From Streptomyces sp. NBC_00193 (lineage in GTDB: Bacteria; Actinomycetota; Actinomycetes; Streptomycetales; Streptomycetaceae), in assembly GCF_026342735.1 (NCBI RefSeq), contig NZ_JAPEMM010000001.1, positions 2,728,001 to 2,792,000 of the forward strand: 64,000 nucleotides of DNA, read 5' to 3'. Both the position numbers and the translations under genes were made by a program. Positions 7,922 through 14,965 of the stretch are shown in pieces; position 1 is the first letter of the stretch; every line of letters begins with the position of its first letter. The notes under the pieces were generated by a model. The model did not search any database. It saw only the letters and a program-made list of their open reading frames with translations, and was not told where the DNA came from.

Positions 7922-8602
7922 ATGCGTACCGCCCTCCGCACCTCGATCGTCACCGCCGCCCTCGCCGGAGCCCTCCTGGCCCCCGCCGCGACGGCGATCG
8001 CCGCGCCCGCTCAGGCCGCGCAGCCCGTGACCGCGGTGTCGGCGGTGTCGGCGGACCCCTCGGGCAACGAGCGCTACGACGGCGAGATCGTCCAGCTCGG
8101 CAAGGGCAAGATCGCGGTGCTGCGCAACAAGTCCGAGGGCCCCGAGGTCTGGATCCGCGCCGGTGCCGGCGTGGCGCAGCCGGGCACCGCCCGCTGGGCC
8201 GGCCGTGTCCTGGCCGTGCTCGACCTCACCCACCCCCTCGCCGTGCTCGACGGCGTCCAGTACAAGCTCACGAACAACGGCGAGGGATTCGACATCCGCG
8301 TGCTGGGCGAGGGCGCCTCGACCTTCCAGCTGATGCCGAAGGCGGAGCCCGCCGCCAAGCCGTCCACCAAGCCCGCCGCGAAGCCCGCCGCCAAGCCGTC
8401 CGCGAAGCCCGCCGCCAAGCCCGCCACGGACGCGAAGCCGCAGACGGTCGTCGTCCCCAAGGGCCCGGTCGCCGCGGGCGCCGAGCTCGCCCCCCAGGAC
8501 GACGTCAACACCGCGGCCATCGGCGCCGGCCTCGTCGCGATGTTCGCCGCCCTCGCCACCGCCCTGATGCTCCGCGCCCGCAAGGCCCGTACCCGCGCCT
8601 GA
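7922..8602 (+). CDS. Secreted protein with Lys-Pro-Ala repeats and C-terminal membrane anchor
   Basis: 226 residues; I do not recognise a family. The ATG at 7922 has AAGGAG five bases upstream. A signal peptide (about 1-32, with an Ala-Ala cleavage region before AQAAQPVTA) leads into a globular part of about 100 residues reading GEIVQLGKGKIAVLRNKSEGPEVWIRAG, which may be an all-beta fold. A linker of repeated AAKPSAKP-type units (about 140-175) follows, then one hydrophobic segment (about 199-219) and an RKARTRA tail. The layout resembles a wall-spanning, membrane-anchored surface protein; no LPxTG or LAxTG sorting motif is seen. A strong terminator follows. Copy A of the island palindrome lies 136 bases upstream. 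Confidence 0.8.
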   Translation: MRTALRTSIVTAALAGALLAPAATAIAAPAQAAQPVTAVSAVSADPSGNERYDGEIVQLGKGKIAVLRNKSEGPEVWIRAGAGVAQPGTARWAGRVLAVLDLTHPLAVLDGVQYKLTNNGEGFDIRVLGEGASTFQLMPKAEPAAKPSTKPAAKPAAKPSAKPAAKPATDAKPQTVVVPKGPVAAGAELAPQDDVNTAAIGAGLVAMFAALATALMLRARKARTRA

Positions 8603-8634
8603 CCCTCGGACCCCTGACCCGAGCTCTGAGACCC

Positions 8635-8679
8635 GAGAGCCCCCTCGATCCCGCACTCCGCGGGGCCGAGGGGGCTCTT
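8635..8679 (+). terminator. Terminator after the secreted-protein gene
   Basis: GAGAGCCCCCTCG (8635-8647) pairs with CGAGGGGGCTCTT (8667-8679) around a 19-base loop that is itself GC-rich, followed by CTCG. It separates the secreted-protein gene from the argininosuccinate-synthase-like operon. Confidence 0.75.
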
Positions 8680-8711
8680 CTCGTGCCGTCGCGGCTCCGG
8701 CCGGCGCCGCG

Positions 8712-8739
8712 TCCGGGACCGGTCATGGCCGGGCGCGGA
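8712..8739. promoter_or_regulatory. Island palindrome, copy B (promoter of the synthase-like operon)
   Basis: The core CCGGTCATGGCCGG (8719-8732) is a 14-bp palindrome with one mismatch, 84 bases before the ATG at 8817. The 28 bases at 8712-8739 match the complement of 12981-13008 at 25 positions, in intergenic DNA where such likeness is not explained by coding. An ATCCATTG element about 27 bases downstream of its GGTCATG may be part of the -10 region. Confidence 0.6.
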
Positions 8740-8816
8740 AGGCCGGAATCCATTGTCCGGAACTCCGCCACAGGGAAATCTCCTCTCTTGTGAACCGCGC
8801 CAAGGTTGGAGAGACC

Positions 8817-10022
8817 ATGCAGTCCCCGCTCATACGTTCCTTCTCGCAGCTCGACACCCTGGACCCGAACCGTCCCGTCGTCACCCTGTTCAGCGGTGGC
8901 CTCGACAGCTCGTACCTGCTGCTGCGCCTGCGCCGCATGGGCGTCCGCGACGTGCACGCCGTCAGCGTCGACATCGGCGAGGACGAGTCGAGCCAGTACA
9001 AGCGCCAGGTGGCGGAGGCGCTCGGCGCGACCATCCACATCCTCGACCGGCGCGAGGAGTTCGCCGGCCAGTACGTCGCCCCCGCGATCGCCGCCCAGGC
9101 CGTCTACCTCGGCATCCACCCGGTCAGCTCCACCCTCAGCCGTCCGCTCATCGCCCGCAGCGCGGTGGAGCTGGCCCGCGCCCTCGGCGCCCAGACCGTC
9201 CTGCACACCGCGAACCGCTCGCAGAACACCCTGCGCCGGCTCAACGGCGCGCTGACCCTGCTCGGCTGGGAGGGCAGCTTCGGCAGCCCGTACGACCTGG
9301 ACCCGGTCACCCGTGAGGAGAAGCTGGTCGAGCTGCGGTCCGCGGGGATCGACCTGCTCGCCGGCCGGATCGTCAGCGGCGACTCCAACCTGTGGTGCCG
9401 CGAGTTCGAGTCCGGGATCCTCGACGACCCGGAGCGCCACGCGGTCCCGGAGGACATGTACACCTGGAGCCGGCCCACCGCCCTGCCCGGCGACTCCGAG
9501 ACCCTGACCGTCTCCATCGAGCGCGGGCTCCCGGTCGCCGTCGACGGGGTGCCGATGCCGCTCACGGACCTGATCGACCAGCTCAACCACCGGGTGGGCG
9601 CCTACGGTCTCGGCCGCTACTCCGGCCTGGAGCACCTGGACCACGGCGAGAAGGTGCTGGAGATCCGCGAGATGCCCGGCGCCTACCTGCTGCTGAGCAG
9701 CTACCGGCACGTCGAGAGCGCCTGCCTGGACGCCGAACTCATCCGCGAGAAGCGCCACCTGGAGCAGGTCTGGACGCGCGAGGCGCTGGAAGGCCGCTGG
9801 TTCGGCGACCTCCGCCTCACCGTCCAGGCGTTCATGGACACCTGCGCCGCCCGCACCACCGGCTCGGTGACCTGGCGGCTGCGGACCGGCGGGGCGGACA
9901 CCCGGGCCATCAACGCCCTCAAGCCGCTGTACCTGCGGGACCGCGAGGCCTGGGAGGAGCGGGCGATCGAAGCCGAGTCCGCGCCGTTCGCCCGCGCCGA
10001 CTCCCTGCTCACGGCCGTCTGA
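8817..10022 (+). CDS. Argininosuccinate-synthase-like ATP-dependent ligase (paralogue)
   Basis: 401 residues. The N-terminal nucleotide-binding domain has the PP-loop SGGLDSS (residues 26-32), as in ArgG and other N-type ATP pyrophosphatases. The C-terminal part keeps an ArgG-like block (GLGRYSGLEHLDHGEKVLEIREMPGA) whose key positions differ from the usual VENR/KSR substrate motif. ArgG adenylates citrulline and adds aspartate. This divergent relative probably joins an amine to a carbonyl-activated partner, but the substrates are unknown. The ATG at 8817 has GGAGAG upstream. It is first in an operon with a 2OG/Fe dioxygenase and a DMT exporter. No argininosuccinate-lyase-like gene is nearby, so it is unlikely to be the arginine-pathway enzyme. 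Confidence 0.85.
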   Translation: MQSPLIRSFSQLDTLDPNRPVVTLFSGGLDSSYLLLRLRRMGVRDVHAVSVDIGEDESSQYKRQVAEALGATIHILDRREEFAGQYVAPAIAAQAVYLGIHPVSSTLSRPLIARSAVELARALGAQTVLHTANRSQNTLRRLNGALTLLGWEGSFGSPYDLDPVTREEKLVELRSAGIDLLAGRIVSGDSNLWCREFESGILDDPERHAVPEDMYTWSRPTALPGDSETLTVSIERGLPVAVDGVPMPLTDLIDQLNHRVGAYGLGRYSGLEHLDHGEKVLEIREMPGAYLLLSSYRHVESACLDAELIREKRHLEQVWTREALEGRWFGDLRLTVQAFMDTCAARTTGSVTWRLRTGGADTRAINALKPLYLRDREAWEERAIEAESAPFARADSLLTAV

Positions 10023-10084
10023 GCCCTTCCCGCACCGCACTTCCCCGTACCGACCGTTCTTCCTCGTTTCCACGGAGCACTTCC

Positions 10085-10819
10085 ATGACCACTGCCGCTT
10101 CCACCACGCACCCCGTCGCGCTCGACGCCACCGCCGCCCTCGCCGGACCCGGCGGGCACCTGATGCCCTCCCGCGCCCTCTCCGACCTGGTCGACGCCGA
10201 CGCCTCCGACTGGGCCCGCTTCGCCGCCCACTGGGACGAGCTGACGCTCGACACGCACATGGCCGACGGCGGCACCTACCGCTTCCGCCGCTACGGCCAG
10301 TTCGAGCTCGACGCGGACTCCGGCGAGCTCAGCCTGCTCCCCCACGAGCCCTACCGCCAGGAAACCGACGTCAACCCCCTCAACGGCGGTGTGGAGCGCG
10401 TCTTCGACCCGCTGACCGGCGCCTTCGTCGGCGACCAGCTCCTGCGGTCGGTCCTGGTCGAACTGGGCCGGATCTTCACGGCGGTCGACGGTACGAAGAC
10501 CTGGAACATCAAGCTCCACCCGTACCGGATCATCGCCTCCGCCGACCAGGAGGGGCAGCCGGCCCCCGAGGGCCGCCACCGTGACGGCGTCACCTTCATC
10601 ACCTCGCTGATGATCGGCCGGACCAACGTCACCGGCGGCGAGAGCGGCGTCTACACCGACGCGGGCGAGCACCTGCTCACCACCACCCTGACCGAGCCGG
10701 GCGACCTCCTGCTCGGCGACGACCGCCGGACCCTGCACTCGGTGACCGGGCTGCAGCCCGTCGACCCCGAGACCGCGGCCCACCGCGACGTCCTGGTGAT
10801 CGCCTACACCGCCCGCTGA
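10085..10819 (+). CDS. 2-oxoglutarate/Fe(II) dioxygenase, PF10014 (isoleucine-dioxygenase-like) type
   Basis: 244 residues. The metal triad is visible: H165 and D167 in GRHRDGVTF, and H218 in RTLHSVTG. R234 in HRDVLVIAY is placed to hold 2-oxoglutarate. The PF10014 family includes the Bacillus L-isoleucine 4-hydroxylase and relatives that hydroxylate free amino acids. A free amino acid or the product of the upstream synthase-like enzyme is the likely substrate (inference). The ATG has GGAG upstream. The gene lies 62 bases after the synthase-like gene and 51 before the exporter, all on one strand, which supports an operon. Confidence 0.88.
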   Translation: MTTAASTTHPVALDATAALAGPGGHLMPSRALSDLVDADASDWARFAAHWDELTLDTHMADGGTYRFRRYGQFELDADSGELSLLPHEPYRQETDVNPLNGGVERVFDPLTGAFVGDQLLRSVLVELGRIFTAVDGTKTWNIKLHPYRIIASADQEGQPAPEGRHRDGVTFITSLMIGRTNVTGGESGVYTDAGEHLLTTTLTEPGDLLLGDDRRTLHSVTGLQPVDPETAAHRDVLVIAYTAR

Positions 10820-10870
10820 GCCCGCCCCGCGCGCTCCGCCCCTCCCCCACACCCCGTAGGAGTAGTCCCG

Positions 10871-11896
10871 ATGACCGCCACCGCCACCGCCCGGGCCCGC
10901 CGCGCCTGGCTGACCGATCTGCCCGTACTGCTGGTCGCAGTGGTGTGGGGATCGAGCTACCTGGCCGCCAAGGGCGTCACCACCACCCAGACCGTGCTGG
11001 CCGTGCTGGTGCTGCGGTTCGCGGTGGCGCTGCCCGTGCTCGTCATCGCCGGGTGGCGCAGGCTCCGCGCCCTCAGCGGCACGCAGGTGCGCGGCGCGGG
11101 CGTCCTCGGGCTGATCCTCGCCGGGATCTTCCTGCTGGAGACCTACGGGGTGGTGCACACCTCGGCGACCAACGCCGGGCTCATCATCAGCCTCACGATG
11201 ATCTTCACCCCGATCGCGGAGAGCCGGATCCGCGGGACCGCGCTGCCGCGGCCGTTCATGGCGGCGGCCGGGCTGTCGGTGGCGGGCGTCCTGCTGCTGA
11301 CCCAGGGGGCGGGCTTCACCGCGCCCTCCCTCGGCGACCTGCTGATGCTGGGCGCGGCCCTGGCGCGTACCGTCCACGTCCTCGCGATGTCGAGGATGAA
11401 GTCGGTCCGTGGCGCGGACTCGATGTCGATGACCACGCTCCAACTCGGCAGCGCGGTCACGGTGTTCGCCCTGCTGTCCTTCGCGCCGGGCACCGGCGGC
11501 ACCCCGTGGGCGGCCGCGGCCGCGTTCGACGTGTCCGACTGGCTCTGGCTGGTCTACCTGTCCGTGTTCTGCACGCTCTTCGCCTTCTTCACGCAGATGT
11601 GGGCCGTCCGCAAGACCTCGCCCTCGCGGGTCAGCCTCCTGCTGGGCACCGAGCCCGTGTGGGCCGCCGTGTTCGGCATCGCACTGGCCGGGGACCGGCC
11701 CGGACTGCTCGGCCTGGCGGGCGCGCTGCTGGTCCTCGCGGGCACCGCCTGGGGCCGCACGGCCGCCGCCGGCCCGGCCACCGAGGCCGCGCCCGAGGCC
11801 ACTGCCGAGGCCGCGACCCAGACCACCGCCTCAGTCGTCGAGCCAGCCGAGCCGCACCGCGCACACTCCGGCCTGGAACCGGCTGGCCGCGCCTAG
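10871..11896 (+). CDS. DMT/EamA family transporter (amino-acid exporter-like)
   Basis: 341 residues with ten predicted membrane helices forming two EamA repeats (about 13-145 and 155-290). Motifs include VVWGSSYLAAKG in helix 1 and LLGTEPVWAAVFG near the end of the second repeat. The family includes RhtA, which exports threonine, homoserine and, in Bacillus, hydroxy-isoleucine. The ribosome binding site GGAG precedes the ATG. It closes the synthase-dioxygenase operon, so export of the product is the natural reading. The Ala/Glu/Thr-rich tail overlaps the 3' end of the convergent LuxR-type gene by 66 bases. Confidence 0.9.
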   Translation: MTATATARARRAWLTDLPVLLVAVVWGSSYLAAKGVTTTQTVLAVLVLRFAVALPVLVIAGWRRLRALSGTQVRGAGVLGLILAGIFLLETYGVVHTSATNAGLIISLTMIFTPIAESRIRGTALPRPFMAAAGLSVAGVLLLTQGAGFTAPSLGDLLMLGAALARTVHVLAMSRMKSVRGADSMSMTTLQLGSAVTVFALLSFAPGTGGTPWAAAAAFDVSDWLWLVYLSVFCTLFAFFTQMWAVRKTSPSRVSLLLGTEPVWAAVFGIALAGDRPGLLGLAGALLVLAGTAWGRTAAAGPATEAAPEATAEAATQTTASVVEPAEPHRAHSGLEPAGRA

Positions 11897-12844
11897 CCGT
11901 TCGGTCAGCTCGGAGACGAGACGGCGGACCGTGCGCTCGGACACCCCGAGCTTGCGGGCCATCGTCTCGTCCGTCAGTCCGCCCTCCAGCATCCGCAGCA
12001 GCTCACGGTGGCGGCCGGTGGGCTGCCAGCCGCCCTCGCCCTCCGGGGCCGCCGTGCTCGCCGCGGTGCCGGCCTCGCTCAGCACGCTGGCGGCCGCCCA
12101 GCAGTGCTCGAAGATCCCGCGCAACACGCCGACCAGCGTCTCCCCGCGCAGCACGACGGCGGCGATGTCCCCGTCCACCGGTTCGGGGGCCGGGACGATG
12201 GCCAGGGAACGGTCCACCACGATCAGCCGCAGGGGCAGGGTGTGCGCGGTGCGCACCTGGGCCCCGGCGCTGTTCAGCCTGCGCAGGTACGCGGTCATGT
12301 GCGGCACCGCGGCCGCCGAACCCAGGTGGATGGTACGGATCTGCACCCCGCGGCCGAGCGCCAACCGGTCCCGCTCCAGGCCCGCTTCGACCATCTCGGC
12401 GGGCAGCGCCCGGCCCGGGTGCAGGGAGAGCACCTCGCGCTCGACGCGCTGCGAGGCGTCCTCCAGGGCGGCCGAGACGTTGGCGGCTCCGGTGACCACC
12501 TCCATCTGCACGGAGGACAGTTCCCGGGCGTGCACCGGCTGGAAGTCCGTGACGACCTGGGCGAGCGCGGCCCGGGTCTGCTGCACGGCCGAGAGCAGGG
12601 CCCCCGTGTGCTGCTCCTCTTCCAGCAGGAGGTTGCGCAGCGCCGTGTCCGGGGCCAGCGCCGTCCAGCCGTTGCGCGTCTCCGGCGAGGGGACGAACAG
12701 TCCGAGCCGGTTGAGCAGACGCAGGACGTCCGCGAACTCCGGGTCGGTCCACCCGCGTTCCACGGTGACGAGCTCCGGTCGCCACGACGCGTCGTCCAAT
12801 GCGATCCGGTACAGCTCCTGGGCCTTGGCCCGTACGTCGTCCAC
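11831..12844 (-). CDS. LuxR-type helix-turn-helix transcriptional regulator
   Basis: 337 residues. The N-terminal part resembles the TrmB-like winged-helix plus phospholipase-D-like sensor layout (about 1-260), seen in many Streptomyces regulators of small gene clusters. The C-terminal HTH (about 280-335) reads LTDETMARKLGVSERTVRRLVSEL and ends CAVRLGWLDD, typical of LuxR/GerE domains. The start is the GTG at 12844, with GAGGGGG five bases upstream. The same frame stays open for about 1.2 kb further but has no credible start. It is divergent from the 41-residue ORF and convergent with the exporter gene. It is the best candidate to bind the CCGGYCATGRCCGG palindromes; that link is inferred, not shown. 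Confidence 0.87.
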   Translation of the reverse strand: MDDVRAKAQELYRIALDDASWRPELVTVERGWTDPEFADVLRLLNRLGLFVPSPETRNGWTALAPDTALRNLLLEEEQHTGALLSAVQQTRAALAQVVTDFQPVHARELSSVQMEVVTGAANVSAALEDASQRVEREVLSLHPGRALPAEMVEAGLERDRLALGRGVQIRTIHLGSAAAVPHMTAYLRRLNSAGAQVRTAHTLPLRLIVVDRSLAIVPAPEPVDGDIAAVVLRGETLVGVLRGIFEHCWAAASVLSEAGTAASTAAPEGEGGWQPTGRHRELLRMLEGGLTDETMARKLGVSERTVRRLVSELTERLGAASRFQAGVCAVRLGWLDD

Positions 12845-12980
12845 ACCGCCCCCTCGGCTTGACGAACCATCCCCCACGGTTCGCACCCGCGATCCTAAGA
12901 AGGGGTCCGCACCACGGCCAGCCGGGTCCGGCATACGGACATCCGCAGAGGTGGGAATGGCTGCCGGAGCGCCCGCCGTG

Positions 12981-13008
12981 TCCGCCCCTGGCCATGGCCG
13001 GTCCCGGA
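12981..13008. promoter_or_regulatory. Island palindrome, copy C (luxR/peptide divergent promoter)
   Basis: The core CTGGCCATGGCCGG (12988-13001) lies 137 bases before the luxR-type GTG and 87 before the ATG at 13089. On the complement, 25 of 28 bases match copy B. ATCCGTAG (13016-13023) lies 26 bases after the start of its GGCCATG, close to the spacing after copy B (27). The geometry fits an activator site near a -35 region. Confidence 0.6.
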
Positions 13009-13088
13009 ACTTCGCATCCGTAGCCACCGCAGAAGCGCCCGCAGCATGCTGGTCCCACACCACAGCACACATCTTCCGGGGGTTCTCC

Positions 13089-13214
13089 ATGTCTCGTGTC
13101 CGCACCGCTCTGCTCGCCGTGATCGCCGCCGCCTTCGTCCTCGGCGGGGCCCCCGCGGCCCTCGCCGCGCCGCAGCCGGCGGCTGCCTCGACCGACTCCT
13201 TCATCTGGGGCTGA
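13089..13214 (+). CDS. 41-residue signal-peptide ORF (possible secreted peptide or split signal sequence)
   Basis: A complete small ORF with GGGGG upstream of the ATG. Residues 1-26 form a good Sec signal peptide: basic start MSRVR, a hydrophobic core, then ALAAPQP. The remaining part would be a peptide of about 15 residues, APQPAAASTDSFIWG. I do not recognise it. Two bases separate its TGA from the ATG of the next gene, so translation is probably coupled. Two readings are open. It may encode a secreted signalling or precursor peptide. Alternatively, it may be the displaced signal sequence of the downstream binding-protein-like gene: adding one G in the GGGG run at 13207-13210 would fuse the two frames. 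Codon use is high-GC and gene-like. Confidence 0.65.
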   Translation: MSRVRTALLAVIAAAFVLGGAPAALAAPQPAAASTDSFIWG

Positions 13215-13216
13215 CC

Positions 13217-14059
13217 ATGACGAGACGACCGGAAGTAGCGGTCGTCGCCCCACTGACCGGCCCCCGGGCCGCCTGGGGGGCGGCGCTCCTCGGAGGGATC
13301 GAGCGGGCGAGGACCGAGCACCCCGCGGCGGCCGACTGGCGCGTGCACGACGAGACCGCGGGGGTCGAGGACGACGTCGTGGCCGGGGATTACGCGGCGG
13401 TGGTCGGACACAGCGACCCGGCCCGCGGCAAGGCCGTGGCCGAGGCCTACGGGGCGGCGGGGCTGACCTGCCTGCTGCCCTTCCTGCAGCCCGAGGCCAC
13501 CGCGCTCAGCTGGGCCCCCGACGAGGACGACCTGCCGCGCTTGATCGTCGAGGGGGCGTCCGCACTGGGGGCGGTCTCCCTCTCGACGCTGCACGACGGC
13601 AGTGCGCAGTGGACGGAACTGGCCCGCCGGGTCGACGAGGAGGCCGCCGCGGCCGGACTGGCCACAGCCCCGTCCGCGGCCGCCGCCGCGAAGGACGTCC
13701 TGGCGGTACTGGCCCCCCAGGAACTCTGCCTGCGCCTCGCCCGCGCGGTGGCGCCCAGGGGCCCGGTGCTGATCCCCGCCGACTGCGGGCTCGGCACCTT
13801 CGGCTCCCTCGACTCGTACGCGGCGGGCCTCGAAGTCTGGGCCGTCCACGCGCACTCCTGCGCGGTGCGCCGGGCCGACAGCGCGGTCACGGCCCTCGCC
13901 CGGACCCTCACCGCCTCCCCGGACCTGCGCGGCCCGGCACTGACCGAAGCGGTACGGGCGAACTCGGGCGTCCTGCTGACCCCCCGGGGCGCACCCGTGG
14001 GCGAAGGCTGGCGCATCTCCCGGCTCCACGAACTGTGCCGCCGCCCCGGCCCCCGCTGA
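13217..14059 (+). CDS. Periplasmic-binding-protein-like protein (Leu/Ile/Val type fold), no own signal peptide
   Basis: 280 residues. The start AVVAPLTGPRAAWGAALLGGIERAR resembles the first strand and helix of type I (branched-chain amino-acid type) ABC substrate-binding proteins. Later elements (YAAVVGHSDPARGKAVAEAY, LTCLLPFLQPEA) fit the same two-lobe fold. It lacks a signal peptide or lipobox of its own and no ABC permease genes are near. It is therefore either a cytoplasmic ligand sensor or the mature part of a protein whose signal sequence is the small ORF just upstream. Identity is low and I infer the fold only. A terminator shared with the tRNA-Ala gene follows. Confidence 0.7.
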   Translation: MTRRPEVAVVAPLTGPRAAWGAALLGGIERARTEHPAAADWRVHDETAGVEDDVVAGDYAAVVGHSDPARGKAVAEAYGAAGLTCLLPFLQPEATALSWAPDEDDLPRLIVEGASALGAVSLSTLHDGSAQWTELARRVDEEAAAAGLATAPSAAAAAKDVLAVLAPQELCLRLARAVAPRGPVLIPADCGLGTFGSLDSYAAGLEVWAVHAHSCAVRRADSAVTALARTLTASPDLRGPALTEAVRANSGVLLTPRGAPVGEGWRISRLHELCRRPGPR

Positions 14060-14080
14060 CCCCACGGAGCCGGGTACGAA

Positions 14081-14124
14081 AAAACCCTGCCTGACCGGCG
14101 TTTCCGCTGGTCAGGCAGGGTTTT
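14081..14124. terminator. Bidirectional terminator (binding-protein-like gene / tRNA-Ala)
   Basis: AAAACCCTGCCTGACC (14081-14096) pairs perfectly with GGTCAGGCAGGGTTTT (14109-14124) around a 12-base loop. T-runs on either strand make it an intrinsic terminator for the plus-strand gene and the minus-strand tRNA. Confidence 0.92.
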
Positions 14125-14131
14125 CTCACTG

Positions 14132-14204
14132 TGGAGCCTAGGAGATTCGAACTCCTGACATCTGCCTTGCAAAGGCAGCGCTCTACCAACTGAGCTAAGG
14201 CCCC
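14132..14204 (-). tRNA. tRNA-Ala (anticodon TGC)
   Basis: 73 bases. The complement folds as a cloverleaf with acceptor GGGGCCT/AGGCTCC, D-arm GCTC...GAGC, anticodon stem CTGCC/GGCAG with loop TTTGCAA, and T-arm AGGAG-TTCGAAT-CTCCT. The discriminator is A and CCA is not encoded. The anticodon TGC reads alanine GCN codons. Confidence 0.97.
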
Positions 14205-14363
14205 GTACACGGGCACGGCCGTCCTCCGGGAAGGAGTGACCGTTCCGTAGGACAGAGTACCGGGTGTACCCCCTCATCCCGCAAAATGATAGGGACTCCC
14301 GCCCCGCGACCACTCTCCGTAAGATGCTCGCGAGGTTCGCACCAGCGAAGGGGAGTAGTAAGA

Positions 14364-14915
14364 GTGGACGCAGTACAGCAAGAGGCGACCGCCAGAGCCA
14401 GGGAACTCCAGCGGAGTTGGTACGGGGAGCCGCTCGGCGCGCTCTTCCGCCGGCTCATAGATGACCTCGGTTTGAACCAGGCCCGCCTCGCTGCCGTCCT
14501 CGGGCTGTCGGCGCCGATGCTGTCCCAGCTGATGAGCGGTCAGCGGGCCAAGATCGGAAACCCCGCCGTGGTCCAGCGGGTTCAGGCTCTCCAGGACCTC
14601 GCCGGCCAGGTGGCCGACGGGAGCGTCAGCGCGGGAGAGGCGACCGACCGCATGGACGAGATCAAGAAGACCCAGGGAGGTTCCGTCCTCAGCAACAGCA
14701 CCAGCCAGGCCGCCACCGGTTCCGGCGCACCCACCGTCAAGCGCGTCGTGCGCGAGATCCAGTCGCTGCTGCGCTCGGTCTCCGCGGCGGGCGACATCAT
14801 CGACGCGGCGGACACCCTCGCCCCGACCCACCCGGAACTGGCAGAGTTTCTCCGGGTGTACGGAGCGGGCCGCACGTCCGACGCCGTCGCGCACTACGAG
14901 GCGCACCAGAACTGA
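14364..14915 (+). CDS. Helix-turn-helix DNA-binding protein (XRE-like)
   Basis: 183 residues from the GTG at 14364, with GGGGAG eight bases upstream. The N-terminal half has an XRE-like HTH (about 28-65) reading DDLGLNQARLAAVLGLSAPMLSQLMSGQRAK. The C-terminal half has a helical region (about 118-180) ending FLRVYGAGRTSDAVAHYEAHQN. It lies 50 bases before the Ser/Thr kinase gene on the same strand, so cotranscription and functional linkage are likely. The same pair is a standard part of Streptomyces origin-side gene order. The target is unknown. Confidence 0.9.
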   Translation: MDAVQQEATARARELQRSWYGEPLGALFRRLIDDLGLNQARLAAVLGLSAPMLSQLMSGQRAKIGNPAVVQRVQALQDLAGQVADGSVSAGEATDRMDEIKKTQGGSVLSNSTSQAATGSGAPTVKRVVREIQSLLRSVSAAGDIIDAADTLAPTHPELAEFLRVYGAGRTSDAVAHYEAHQN

Positions 14916-14965
14916 CACGCCACGCAGGCAACGGACGCAGCTGACGACGGGGGACGGGCGCAGCA

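Noticed and set aside
8344..8440. Short GCCAAGCC repeats as a regulatory repeat
   Set aside because: They encode the Lys-Pro-Ala linker of the secreted protein.
8817..10022. The primary argG of arginine synthesis
   Set aside because: No other arg genes are nearby, the C-terminal substrate block differs from ArgG, and it sits with a dioxygenase and an exporter.
13089..13214. The small ORF as a RiPP precursor with known modification enzymes
   Set aside because: No LanB/LanM, YcaO, radical SAM, B1/B2 or peptidase gene is nearby; a plain secreted peptide or a split signal sequence is more likely.
11831..14065. A 744-residue reading of the LuxR-type gene
   Set aside because: The upstream part lies opposite the binding-protein-like gene and has no family pattern; the GTG at 12844 with GAGGGGG gives a normal 337-residue regulator.
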